DNA from: Fen-1273 sp963748405
GTDB lineage: Bacteria > Bacteroidota > Ignavibacteria > UBA10030 > UBA6906
DNA length: 64,000 bases
Direction of reading: 5' to 3'
NCBI GenBank assembly: GCA_963748405.1
Contig: CAVVIT010000008.1
Location: forward strand, 124,001-188,000
Below are positions 35,071 to 44,024 of this stretch, one piece after another (positions within the stretch are counted from its first letter, which is position 1; each line of letters begins with the position of its first letter). The notes beneath the pieces were generated by a model that saw only the letters and a program-made list of their open reading frames with translations, searched no databases and was not told the DNA's origin. The position numbers and the translations under genes were made by a program.

Positions 35071-36054
35071 ATGCTTCTCGAAGTTCGCGAGCTGACAAAG
35101 ATCTTCACCCCCCGCCACCGGAGGTTCTTCACGAATCGCCCTGAGGCAATTCGGGCGGTTGACTGCGTCAGCTTTACCCTGGAGCAGGGGAGGAGCGTGG
35201 GCATCGTGGGTGAGACAGGATGTGGCAAGACAACCCTCGCACGACTCATCCTGGGGCTCCTTCCGGCGACAGCGGGGACAGTGCAGATGGACGGTGCCGA
35301 CGTCCATCGGGTGTCCGGTCCGCGGATCAAGGCCATACGCAGGGAATGCAGAATGATATTTCAGGGGCTTGATGCGGTTTTGAACCCCCATATGCGGGTG
35401 GAGGACATCATTGAGGAACCGCTACTTGTCCACAGCGTTCTGCCGCCGGCCCGGCGACGGGCGGCAATACAGGCGGTCCTGGAAAGGGTTCACCTGTCGC
35501 CGTCCATCCTCCGGGAATATCCCCACACGCTGAGCGGTGGGGAGAAGCGCAGGATATCGATCGCCAGGGCAATCGTAGTCCAGCCGAAGCTGATTATTGC
35601 GGACGAGCCCGTGGCGTCCCTGGATGCCGTGATTCGTGCACAGATCCTCGAACTCCTGCATGACCTCCAGACCGATCTCGGGATCTCCGTCGTGGTGATT
35701 TCTCACGACCTTGCCGCAATCGGGCAGGTGTGCGATAGTGTCTCGGTCATGTATGCGGGCAGGTTCGTGGAAACCTATCGGGGGGACATTCGATTGTCGG
35801 GCGGCGAGTTGCACCCGTACACTCAAAAACTCTATTCTTCGACATTGGAATATCCGCCGACACGGGGGCACCGGGACGTCCCCGACCGGTCTCACAATCT
35901 GACCTCGCGCGGCACGAGGCCGTCTTCCGGTTGCACCTTCAGATCGCATTGCGAGATATTTGAAAAGAACGGGCACGTGAACGACTGCATTGAGCAAGAG
36001 CCCCACTTAGTCGCAAGAGTAGATGGGCATTCCATTGCCTGTCATCACGTTTGA
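35071..36054 (+). CDS. ABC transporter ATP-binding protein, DppF/OppF type
   Basis: ATG 35071 is preferred over GTG 35062. 327 aa with Walker A GETGCGKTT, Q-loop IFQGLDAVLNPHMR, signature LSGGEKRRISIARA and Walker B LIIADEPVASLDA. The D-loop/signature pair and the C-terminal cysteines (CTFRSHC, DCIE) fit DppF. It forms a heterodimer with the preceding ATPase in this family. It is the last gene of the transporter; the next gene starts 43 nt later with its own strong ribosome site. Confidence 0.93.
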   Translation: MLLEVRELTKIFTPRHRRFFTNRPEAIRAVDCVSFTLEQGRSVGIVGETGCGKTTLARLILGLLPATAGTVQMDGADVHRVSGPRIKAIRRECRMIFQGLDAVLNPHMRVEDIIEEPLLVHSVLPPARRRAAIQAVLERVHLSPSILREYPHTLSGGEKRRISIARAIVVQPKLIIADEPVASLDAVIRAQILELLHDLQTDLGISVVVISHDLAAIGQVCDSVSVMYAGRFVETYRGDIRLSGGELHPYTQKLYSSTLEYPPTRGHRDVPDRSHNLTSRGTRPSSGCTFRSHCEIFEKNGHVNDCIEQEPHLVARVDGHSIACHHV

Positions 36055-36097
36055 TGCCGGTCGAGGAACTCAGGATTCACCAGTCAAAGGAGACCCG

Positions 36098-36586
36098 ATG
36101 GTACGTTACTTCATTCTATGGTGTGTAATCGTTGCGGCCTTCCCCGCCAGGGCTCAGCAGGCGCGGGGGGAGAGCAACGTGTTTACGCTTTCGAGTGACA
36201 CGTCGATGATCGTCGTCGCCGCGGAAGTCGAGAGGCCCCCCGTGGGGTTTGAAGTTGGGTTTTCGGAGCCTTCGGGAAACGGGGTTCTCGATGCGGGCGA
36301 GACGGGTGTGGTTGAAGTCACGATTCGCAACAGGGGAAAGGTCGAAGCGAAATCCGTTTCAGTAAACCTCTACTTCCTGTCAGACTCAACCGGCCTGACC
36401 TCGGACCCGGTACTCCCTGCGGAGGTGATTTCTCCGGGCGGCGAAACGACGGCAGCAATTCACATACGAGCGGACATCGCCGTAACGAGCAGAACGGTCC
36501 GTGTCGGCGTCTCCCTGAAAGAGTTAAACGGACTACGGTGTGACCCGCCGGCAGAACTGGAATTCAACACCAAGGCGCGTGAATAG
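36098..36586 (+). CDS. Small secreted protein with CARDB-like beta domain
   Basis: ATG 36098 follows an AAAGGAGA site and starts a clear signal peptide (MVRYFILWCVIVAAFPARAQ), so an upstream in-frame start at 36023 is rejected. 162 aa. The mature protein has the FSEPSGNGVLDAGETGVVEV motif and NRGKVEAKSVSVNL, typical of CARDB/NPCBM-like Ig-fold domains that bridge surface proteins. No enzymatic motif is present. It stands between the peptide transporter and the run of secreted proteins. Confidence 0.75.
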   Translation: MVRYFILWCVIVAAFPARAQQARGESNVFTLSSDTSMIVVAAEVERPPVGFEVGFSEPSGNGVLDAGETGVVEVTIRNRGKVEAKSVSVNLYFLSDSTGLTSDPVLPAEVISPGGETTAAIHIRADIAVTSRTVRVGVSLKELNGLRCDPPAELEFNTKARE

Positions 36587-36667
36587 CCCGGCGGTCCACG
36601 GTGTCTGCTTCTCCTGCGCTCGGTATATCGATTGCCATTCATTCATACAAAGTTCAGGGAGCCTACA

Positions 36668-37186
36668 ATGCTGGCGCTCTTGAAGAATACGTGGATTGTG
36701 CACTTCCTGCTTGTGTCGATGGTAATCGAGCTGCTTCCGCTCCATTCTGCGCTGGCAGGCACTCCGATCGTCAGGGTCTCGAATGTTCGTGCGGAGGTCC
36801 GCGGCGGGAAAATCCGGATAACGTATGATCTCGAGGGTCCCGCGGATGAATCCTACGACGTCATCGTCGAGCTCCACAGAAGGAGCAATCCGGGTCTCAG
36901 GTACTACCCCAATGAAGAATTTCTTGTTGGTGCGGTGGGTGAGGTCTCGGCGCCCGGTCCCGGGAAAACGATAGAATGGAACTACACCAGGGAATTGAAA
37001 GCCGTGGCGGGAGACGATTTCTTCATAACCGTCGCCGCAAAGATCCGGAGCGGCACGGGTGCTCTTACGTGGATTACGGGAATTATCCTTGTTGTCGGAG
37101 GCGTCGGTTACCTCATCTATGAACTCATACACAAGAAAGTGATCACGCTCGAGGATAACTACCCGATCGATCCAGGCAGGCCGTGA
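36668..37186 (+). CDS. Small envelope protein with Ig-like domain and C-terminal membrane helix
   Basis: ATG 36668 has a GGGAG site and begins a signal peptide (cleaved near SALAG); 172 aa. An Ig-like region (GKIRITYDLEGPADESYDVIV, RSNPGLRYYP, GKTIEWNYTREL) occurs widely in FCB-group secreted proteins. A hydrophobic helix (ALTWITGIILVVGGVGYLIYELI) lies near the end, followed by about 20 polar residues. It is probably anchored in the inner membrane with the Ig domain outside. Function unknown. Confidence 0.7.
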   Translation: MLALLKNTWIVHFLLVSMVIELLPLHSALAGTPIVRVSNVRAEVRGGKIRITYDLEGPADESYDVIVELHRRSNPGLRYYPNEEFLVGAVGEVSAPGPGKTIEWNYTRELKAVAGDDFFITVAAKIRSGTGALTWITGIILVVGGVGYLIYELIHKKVITLEDNYPIDPGRP

Positions 37187-37275
37187 ACGGCACTCGGAGG
37201 TGGTCCGGTATGCTGCAGGATGTGGTTGCGCGGGGAACACAATGCACGGTGAGACCAACCGGGGACAATCGTCCA

Positions 37276-39111
37276 ATGAAGGCGATCCGATTCGCAATTC
37301 TGGCGACAATCGTTGTTTTCTTTTCCGATTGCGCGCTGGGACAGGGAGAAAAGATCAAGACCTCGAGTACGGGAGGTGGCTTCGTTCTCAGTCGTTCACC
37401 CGCTTTTCTCGTCCGTGCGGGGACGGATCAGATTCTTCAGGTGCCGATGAAAAGTGTCACCAACGCCGCACGGAGCGGTTTTTCCTTTACGCCAAAGCCC
37501 GTGTCTGTGACAACTCAGCCTTCTCCCTCCGTGTCGCCTGTCGCCGCGGTGCTGGTGGGGAGTGTCAACCCGAGCGGGACATACACGGTAGCATGGTTTG
37601 AGTGGAGTGCGGATTCTACCTTTGCAACCCGCGATAGCACACTGAAAACCGCAGTCGGATCCGGGGTAGCCGATGCAACCATACGGGACACGCTTGCAGG
37701 ACTGACGCCGGGTTCCCGTTACTACTACAGGCTAGCCGCTAGGAATCCGGCAGGGAAGCTTGCGGGGACCATCCAGTACTTCCGGACACAAGACTATCCC
37801 TCAAGTCTCACCCTGATAAACAGCGTAGTGTTCCCGACCCATAACCATAAATCCGACTATGTGACAACAGACTACCGGATGATTGGACTGCCCGGCGACA
37901 GCAGAATTCAGGTTGCAAATTTTCTTTCCGGGAGTCCCGACGACAACTGGAAACTTCTCTGGGACAGGGGGACTGCGGCGGATTGGCGGCAGGCGTACGA
38001 TGGCAGCAGCACCTTTGTTTTTTCGGTGGGCCGGGCGTTCTGGCTCCTCAACCGTGGAACCTGGGGCGTAAGCACAACAGCCCCCGCCGCGGCTCTCTCC
38101 CCCCTGGGTATAGTGGATATTCCTCTCCACCCCGGCTGGAATCTCATTACCGATCCGTACACACTTCCCGTGGTCTGGGGTGTCGTTCAGGCTGCAAATT
38201 TCCCGCACGCTTCGTCGTCGCCGTATGGGTTCACGGGAGCGTTTGCGAAATCCGACACCATGGTCCCCTTCCAGGGATACCTGTTTGATAACACGGACTC
38301 TGTCCAGGTGCTGCATATACCCTACCCGAACGGTGTGATCCCGCCGGGCGTAACTACGGCCATGGACTCGGTCCGGTGGCAGGTAGGGATTGAACTTCAG
38401 TGTGAAGGAAACGTCGACAGGACGACATTTCTCGGAGTCGGCGGAAACCTCCGGCCCGGCAGAAACTCTTTAGATTTCAGGAGGCCCAGGGCGATCGACG
38501 ACGTGCCGGCCGTCTACTTCAACAGGCCGGAGTGGGACAGGCAATCCAGCTGGTTTGCAACGGATATCCATCCTGCGGGCGGGGGACTTCAATCGTGGTC
38601 CATGGAAGTCGCGGGGCCGGTGCAGAAGTCCATGACCATGATGTTCCGTTCCCTTTCCGCGGTTCCCTCGCAGCTGCTTGTGTACCTGATTGACAACGAT
38701 CATATGCGCTCGATCGACATCCGCAAGTCTCCGGCATATTCTTTCGTTCACGTGCAGAGAGTATCGCAATTCACGGTGCTTGTAGGGTCACCAGAGGATG
38801 TCGAACAGCGGATCGGTGACGTCGTTCCCGTGACGTTTGCGCTGGAGAACAGTTTCCCCAACCCGTTCAATCCCTCGACCTCGATTCCGGTATCGATCCC
38901 GAGGACGTCGGCAGTCAGCCTGAAGATATACAACATCCTGGGTCAGGAAATCCGGACGCTTCAGGATGGAGTTATTGAACCGGGAAAGTACTGGTTTGTA
39001 TGGGACGGGAAAAACGGAAGCGGCGTGCAGTCCGCCTCGGGTGTGTATATCGCTCGTCTTGCGGTAACCTCGGGGCCCTGCCTTGTGATAAAAATGATCA
39101 TGCTGAAATAA
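37276..39111 (+). CDS. Secreted protein with fibronectin-III-like domain and T9SS C-terminal domain
   Basis: ATG 37276 opens a signal peptide (MKAIRFAILATIVVFFSDCA), so the upstream GTG at 37183 is considered less likely; 611 aa. A fibronectin-III-like domain covers about residues 80-175 (VGSVNPSGTYTVAWFEWSAD, LTPGSRYYYRLAARNPAG). A long middle region has no recognised family. The last 90 residues are a T9SS sorting domain (LENSFPNPFNPSTSIPV, then NILGQEIRTL and a terminal VIKMIMLK). The product should be exported to the cell surface by type IX secretion. Confidence 0.85.
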   Translation: MKAIRFAILATIVVFFSDCALGQGEKIKTSSTGGGFVLSRSPAFLVRAGTDQILQVPMKSVTNAARSGFSFTPKPVSVTTQPSPSVSPVAAVLVGSVNPSGTYTVAWFEWSADSTFATRDSTLKTAVGSGVADATIRDTLAGLTPGSRYYYRLAARNPAGKLAGTIQYFRTQDYPSSLTLINSVVFPTHNHKSDYVTTDYRMIGLPGDSRIQVANFLSGSPDDNWKLLWDRGTAADWRQAYDGSSTFVFSVGRAFWLLNRGTWGVSTTAPAAALSPLGIVDIPLHPGWNLITDPYTLPVVWGVVQAANFPHASSSPYGFTGAFAKSDTMVPFQGYLFDNTDSVQVLHIPYPNGVIPPGVTTAMDSVRWQVGIELQCEGNVDRTTFLGVGGNLRPGRNSLDFRRPRAIDDVPAVYFNRPEWDRQSSWFATDIHPAGGGLQSWSMEVAGPVQKSMTMMFRSLSAVPSQLLVYLIDNDHMRSIDIRKSPAYSFVHVQRVSQFTVLVGSPEDVEQRIGDVVPVTFALENSFPNPFNPSTSIPVSIPRTSAVSLKIYNILGQEIRTLQDGVIEPGKYWFVWDGKNGSGVQSASGVYIARLAVTSGPCLVIKMIMLK

Positions 39112-39184
39112 TTCGGCGTGCATCCGCGACTTTGAAGTCTGCAGTTTGTGATAATGAGTCGTTGGCAAAGAAATGGAGATGATC

Positions 39185-40114
39185 ATGAGAACCCTCCGGT
39201 GCTTCACACTGGCTCTGTGCGCACTACTCGCCGGTTCGGCTGCCTGGGCCCAGATTCCGCGAACGATTGCATACCAGGGTGTGTTGACCGATCCGCTTGG
39301 CAATCCCCAGGCGGACGGTCAGTACGTTTTCACGTTTCGCCTCTATCTCTCCAGCAGCGGAGGTAGCCCGATCTGGTCCGAAGTGAAGACGCTCCAGCTG
39401 TACGAGGGGCTCTTCTACACTGCCCTGGGCGATCAGACCAGCTTCGGATCGTCGGTCACGTTCGACCGGCAATACTGGATTGGAGTCCAGGTGGCCTCCG
39501 ATCCGGAGATGACTCCGCGTACCCCCCTTACCTCCGTCGGGTACAGCCTGAGGACTATCAGGGCCGACACTGCGACCTTTGCTCTTTCGGCCCCGAAAGC
39601 TCCGTTCGTTGATAGTGCACGAATTGCCGGAACACTCCCCGGGGGGGCGGTGTCGACTCTTCTGCTGTCGGATAAGGCCGTGACGACGCCCAAGATCGCC
39701 GACAGCGCGGTCACGACGGACAAAATTGCCGGGAGTGCTCTCATTGGTTCCAAAATAGCCCCCGGCCAGGTTGTCAGGAGTATCAATTCTCTCAAGGATG
39801 ACGTGTCGTTCGTGGGCGGCGGGATCGTGAGTATCACGCCGAACGGCAACACTCTGACAATCGCAGCCAACACCACCGGCGGGACGATCACGGGAGTAAC
39901 GCCGGGTGCCGGCTTGACCGGCGGCGGAACTACGGGAAACGTCTCGCTCTCACTTGCTGACTCGGGCATTACGACGACGAAGTTGGCGGGTGGAAGCGTT
40001 ACGGCTGCAAAACTTGCTTCGGCTCAGGTTGTCAGGAGCATCAACGCTATCAGGGACGACGTATCGCTCGTCGGGGGGGGATTGTCAATATCACCCCGAA
40101 CGGCAACACTCTGA
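39185..40114 (+). CDS. N-terminal part of frameshifted repeat-rich surface protein
   Basis: ATG 39185 has a GGAG site six nt upstream and opens a signal peptide (MRTLRCFTLALCALLAGSAA). A conserved head follows (IAYQGVLTDPLGNPQADGQY, then a beta region), common at the start of tail-fibre-like surface proteins in FCB genomes. Then about 86-residue repeats begin (VVRSINSLKDDVSFVGGG, GVTPGAGLTGGGTTGNVSLS). The frame is lost in the second repeat at the G run 40073-40080, which has 8 G where the third repeat has 9. The real gene runs on to 42003. The last ten or so codons of this piece are out of frame. Confidence 0.82.
   Translation: MRTLRCFTLALCALLAGSAAWAQIPRTIAYQGVLTDPLGNPQADGQYVFTFRLYLSSSGGSPIWSEVKTLQLYEGLFYTALGDQTSFGSSVTFDRQYWIGVQVASDPEMTPRTPLTSVGYSLRTIRADTATFALSAPKAPFVDSARIAGTLPGGAVSTLLLSDKAVTTPKIADSAVTTDKIAGSALIGSKIAPGQVVRSINSLKDDVSFVGGGIVSITPNGNTLTIAANTTGGTITGVTPGAGLTGGGTTGNVSLSLADSGITTTKLAGGSVTAAKLASAQVVRSINAIRDDVSLVGGGLSISPRTATL
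40073..40080 (+). other. Frame-breaking G8 homopolymer in repeat gene
   Basis: Eight consecutive G, where the matching position of the next repeat (about 40330-40338) has nine. Distances between matching repeat points are 258, 257 and 255 nt, so only the unit containing this run is not a multiple of three. One G is missing relative to the intact pattern. Confidence 0.85.
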
Positions 40115-40170
40115 CAATCACTGCCAACGGTACTGGCGGTACAATCACGGGAGTAACGCCTGGTGCCGGG

Positions 40171-42003
40171 TTGACTGGCGGCGGGACCACGGGAAACGTC
40201 TCCCTTTCGCTTGCGGACTCGGGCATTACGACGACGAAGCTGGCGGGCGGAAGCGTTACAGCAGCCAAAATTGCTTCTGCTCAAGTTGTCAGAAGCATTA
40301 ACTCTATCAAGGATGACATCTCACTCGTCGGGGGGGGGATTGTCACAGTTACCCCGAGCGGCAACACGCTGACAATCACTGCCAACAGCGGCGGGACTAT
40401 CACGGGAGTAACGCCGGGTGCCGGATTGGTCGGCGGCGGCACAACAGGAAACGTGTCTCTCTCGCTAGCGGACTCGGGCATTACAACATCGAAGCTGGCG
40501 GGCGGAAGCGTTACAGCCGCAAAAATTGCTTCGGCTCAGATCGTCAGAAGCATCAACAATTTGAAAGACGCCGTGACTCTCACTGGCAGCGGCAGCGTCT
40601 CCATCACACCCAGCGGAAACACACTGACCATCGCGGGGGCCACGGGTGGGACAATTACGGGTGTGACCTCGGGGGCCGGACTCAGCGGAGGTGGTACGAC
40701 CGGCAACGTCACTCTCCTTGTCGCAGACTCGGGGATTGTGAATGCAAAACTCGCGCGAAACGCTGTCACGACTGTGAAGATTGCAGATGGAGCCGTGACT
40801 TCGCCTAAACTCAGCCCGCCTATTTCTTTGAGCGCTTCCTCAAGTACGGGGCCGGTTCTCTCGGCAACGAATTCCTCGTCGGGCAATGGAATAGATGCGT
40901 CCAGCGTCTCTGGCTACGGCCTCTCAGGATCAAGCACGAATTCCTATGGCGTAAACGGATCCAGCTCGTCGGGCTATGGCGTTTATGGGTCCAGCAGTGG
41001 TTCGATGGGGGTATATGGTAATAGCCAAACCTACCTTGGCGTGTTCGGGTACAGCGGGAGCTACGTAGGAGTATACGGTTCTGGGTCGACGTATGGTGTG
41101 TACGGCTACAACAGCGGGAACAGCAATTATGGACATCTGGCCGGTTCAAGTTACGGCGCCTACGGCATAAACTCGGCGAGCGGCAATTATGGATACATGG
41201 GAGGATCCGGAAATGGTGCGTATGGATATTCTTCAGGCGGCGTAGGGGTATACGGTGAGAGTTACTCTGATGTTGGCGTCGTGGGGGTCAATACCCTCGA
41301 TAATACATACGGCGAGCTCGGATTATCATTCACCGGTGTGTATGGATACAACAACTCTGGCACGGGAATATATGGAATCAGCAATACCGGAGACGGAGTC
41401 GAATGTATCGGGGGTTTCTATCAATCAGGTGGGAAGTTTGAGGTCCACACGACGACGACATCCTGGTCGGGAACGAAACCTGCCACAGTGAAACTGGCTG
41501 ACGGTACCCAGGTGAAGCTCTTCACGGAGGAATCGACAGAGATCTATTTTAGCGACTACGGTGAAGGCACACTCTCAGGAGGCAAAGTCCACGTCGAATT
41601 AGATCCGGTATTTCTCCAGACGGTGACCATAGACCGTAATCATCCGCTGAAGGTATTCGTCCAGCTAGAGGCGGATTGCAATGGAGTATATGTGACAAAC
41701 AAGACAACGACGGGATTTGACGTGGTGGAATTACAGAATGGGAAATCCGGTGCCGGATTCACTTTCCGGGTCGTCTGCAAACGAAAATTCTATGAAGATG
41801 AAAGACTTGCCACCGAGGAACAGGACATCCGGTTCAACAGGCGGATGCTCGAATCGCAATGGCCCGAAGTTGCATCCAGAAAAACCATGTTGCCGAAACT
41901 CCCGGACCAATCGCAAGGAACGAAGGCGCCACGCAATCCTATAGGCCCTGAAACCCCAGTGGCAATTCCTCCGCCAGCTCCGGTTCAGTCGCAAACACGC
42001 TAA
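40171..42003 (+). CDS. C-terminal part of repeat-rich surface protein (tail-fibre/adhesin-like)
   Basis: This is the continuation of the gene starting at 39185, in the frame restored by adding one G near 40080. It holds the remaining repeats (GVTPGAGLTGGGTTGNVSLS; SGITTTKLAGGSVTAAKIAS), then about 180 residues of Gly/Ser/Tyr-rich GVYGSSSG- and YGVYGYNSG-type short repeats. A C-terminal globular region follows with VKLADGTQVKLFTEESTEIY and LDPVFLQTVTIDRNHPLKVF. Such Gly-rich short repeats resemble trimeric fibre proteins of the cell surface. The proline-rich tail suggests an exposed or cell-wall-spanning end. Whether it is T9SS-exported is not clear; no sorting domain is seen. Confidence 0.82.
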   Translation: MTGGGTTGNVSLSLADSGITTTKLAGGSVTAAKIASAQVVRSINSIKDDISLVGGGIVTVTPSGNTLTITANSGGTITGVTPGAGLVGGGTTGNVSLSLADSGITTSKLAGGSVTAAKIASAQIVRSINNLKDAVTLTGSGSVSITPSGNTLTIAGATGGTITGVTSGAGLSGGGTTGNVTLLVADSGIVNAKLARNAVTTVKIADGAVTSPKLSPPISLSASSSTGPVLSATNSSSGNGIDASSVSGYGLSGSSTNSYGVNGSSSSGYGVYGSSSGSMGVYGNSQTYLGVFGYSGSYVGVYGSGSTYGVYGYNSGNSNYGHLAGSSYGAYGINSASGNYGYMGGSGNGAYGYSSGGVGVYGESYSDVGVVGVNTLDNTYGELGLSFTGVYGYNNSGTGIYGISNTGDGVECIGGFYQSGGKFEVHTTTTSWSGTKPATVKLADGTQVKLFTEESTEIYFSDYGEGTLSGGKVHVELDPVFLQTVTIDRNHPLKVFVQLEADCNGVYVTNKTTTGFDVVELQNGKSGAGFTFRVVCKRKFYEDERLATEEQDIRFNRRMLESQWPEVASRKTMLPKLPDQSQGTKAPRNPIGPETPVAIPPPAPVQSQTR

Positions 42004-42084
42004 TCGCGAGGCCGTTTCCCATCGGAAACCACGAGGCGATGGCGAATTGAAAATTGCTTCATATAACATTCTAAGGGCTTCACC

Positions 42085-43983
42085 ATGAACTCCATCCATC
42101 GTATGCTAACGGCTTGCAGGCGGCCCGGGTCATGGAATTTGGTGCTCCTGCTTGCACTCGTCGGCGGGATCATTCCAGCCCGTCTGATTCAATCACAGAC
42201 ACAGAGGCATGCTGGTACAAGGATCATCGTTGTTCACGATGAACACGGAGTCCCGGTCGACAACGCAAGGGTGATAATTTCGCCCCCGGACTCCGTCTCG
42301 AACGCGCGGTATGCCGGAGCACTGCGAAATGAAGGGACGTACGCTGTTGAAATACCGGAGGAACTCATCGCATCGCCCCTGAGGGTCACTGTATGGGTGG
42401 CCGGTAGACTCCGGTATGACGTGACGCGATCCCTGGCAGAGCAACGCGTTGAAGTGACATTCAATGCACGTCAGCCCGCTCCGGTGATTGCTCCCGAAGT
42501 CAGCCAGCCCTCGGCGGAAGGATCATTTTTGATATTAAGCGCACATCCCGCATCGACTGAAATCTGCCAACACGTCCGTGTGAATTGGACAGTCCGGAAA
42601 AAAGTTAACGGGATCAGGTTGAGACACAGGCTTGCCTGGCCGGTCGGGGCGGATATATCAGCGGGGGCAAAGTCTGAAGCTTGGACGGAATGGAATGATG
42701 TCGCTTCCGGCTCCGTTGAATATACTGATCTTAATGTGATGGGCACGTACACATTCTCTGTCGAGTACGCTGTTGACACCGGGGAAGTGCAGAAGACCGA
42801 AACTCGTTTCAGTATGACATGGAAAGATCCCGTGGTATTGGGAGGCCGCCTCGGGATCGATTGGGCCGCGGTTAAGGCCGCACCAAAAGCCGCGGTGCAC
42901 GACTCCTTGCTGGGACGGGAATTTGAGAGAGAAGGCCGGCGGGAAGTGTCAACCCTGAAATCACGGATCGATACTCTCAAACTCCATTCTACGCCGGATG
43001 AATTGGTCGGGAAGATCCGGTCTGTACTCATGAGGGCACGGACGGATTCACTCCTGCGAGTTGTGTCAACTATGGAATCCGAATTCCCTCCGAGTTCCTA
43101 CGCGCGATTGGTTCCCGGGTCGAAAATCTACGAGCTCGCTCGTGCTGGCTGCTGGGATTTGATCCCCGCCTTTCGGGACCCGGCGGCGAACCGGGCGATC
43201 ACGATGGCGGCAATCGCCGAATATGCATCACACTTCTTCCATGAACGATTGCACGGTGGACCACCTGTCGCTCAGATTCCTGAGCAGACCGAAGAGACAG
43301 CGTCGGTTGTCACCCCGCCTTCCGCGGTGCCGGCGAAGTCCGTTGCTGCCGCATTGCCAGGCGAAAATCCCTCGACGGGAGATTCAACCGGGATGCCTGA
43401 AAAGAGTCGTGCTGAGCAGGCGAAGCCTGGCGCGCGAACAGGATCAGACGAATCCGCGGAATATGCCGTGGATGAGGGGTATGGCAGGAACGGCATTCAG
43501 CTCGTGACCGGATTTTCAATGATCGGTCCTCAGGTCGAATTCGGGGCGACGGCGGGACCGGTTGGACTGGAGGCGTACTTTATCTATCAGTTGATCGACT
43601 GGGAGCGGAACCAGAATCTCTGGAATAAGCCGACGTCGGGAGGCTACCAGGCTGGAATAAACATCTTTCCCTTCTTTGGGGATTCTTTCCTCTCGTGGCG
43701 TTTGAAGCCGTTCCTGGGCGGAGGCTTTGGCAGGATGGATGAAAAGCTCGGGACCGGCGCTTTTGTAACCGCCGGTGATCCGTCCAAGGGGTACTGGCTC
43801 TGGGCGGATGCGCACGCGGGGGTCCGGTTCTATCTCCTCTGGGGAATTACGTTCGAGGCTTGGGGCGGGGGGGTTCTGTGGAAGAGTGACAAACACTCGA
43901 TGCTCACTTTGAAGCCGGGGACGGGCATCGAGGAGAATTTTTCAAAGGTGTCCGGAAGCGTTTCCATCGGATACGCCTGGTAG
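42085..43983 (+). CDS. Envelope protein with C-terminal outer-membrane barrel
   Basis: 632 aa with an N-terminal hydrophobic export signal (WNLVLLLALVGGIIPARL). The first 150 residues form a beta domain (RIIVVHDEHGVPVDNARVII) resembling carboxypeptidase-regulatory-like domains. The middle is helical and charged. From about residue 465 alternating strands (GIQLVTGFSMIGPQVEFGAT, FKPFLGGGFGRM-type turns, AHAGVRFYLLWGITFEAWGG) end in VSIGYAW with a terminal aromatic, as in small outer-membrane barrels. It likely links a periplasmic domain to the outer membrane. No family name is assigned. Confidence 0.75.
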   Translation: MNSIHRMLTACRRPGSWNLVLLLALVGGIIPARLIQSQTQRHAGTRIIVVHDEHGVPVDNARVIISPPDSVSNARYAGALRNEGTYAVEIPEELIASPLRVTVWVAGRLRYDVTRSLAEQRVEVTFNARQPAPVIAPEVSQPSAEGSFLILSAHPASTEICQHVRVNWTVRKKVNGIRLRHRLAWPVGADISAGAKSEAWTEWNDVASGSVEYTDLNVMGTYTFSVEYAVDTGEVQKTETRFSMTWKDPVVLGGRLGIDWAAVKAAPKAAVHDSLLGREFEREGRREVSTLKSRIDTLKLHSTPDELVGKIRSVLMRARTDSLLRVVSTMESEFPPSSYARLVPGSKIYELARAGCWDLIPAFRDPAANRAITMAAIAEYASHFFHERLHGGPPVAQIPEQTEETASVVTPPSAVPAKSVAAALPGENPSTGDSTGMPEKSRAEQAKPGARTGSDESAEYAVDEGYGRNGIQLVTGFSMIGPQVEFGATAGPVGLEAYFIYQLIDWERNQNLWNKPTSGGYQAGINIFPFFGDSFLSWRLKPFLGGGFGRMDEKLGTGAFVTAGDPSKGYWLWADAHAGVRFYLLWGITFEAWGGGVLWKSDKHSMLTLKPGTGIEENFSKVSGSVSIGYAW

Positions 43984-44024
43984 AGGGAATTCCCTTAATG
44001 ATGTAGCCGCACCTGGAGACTGAC

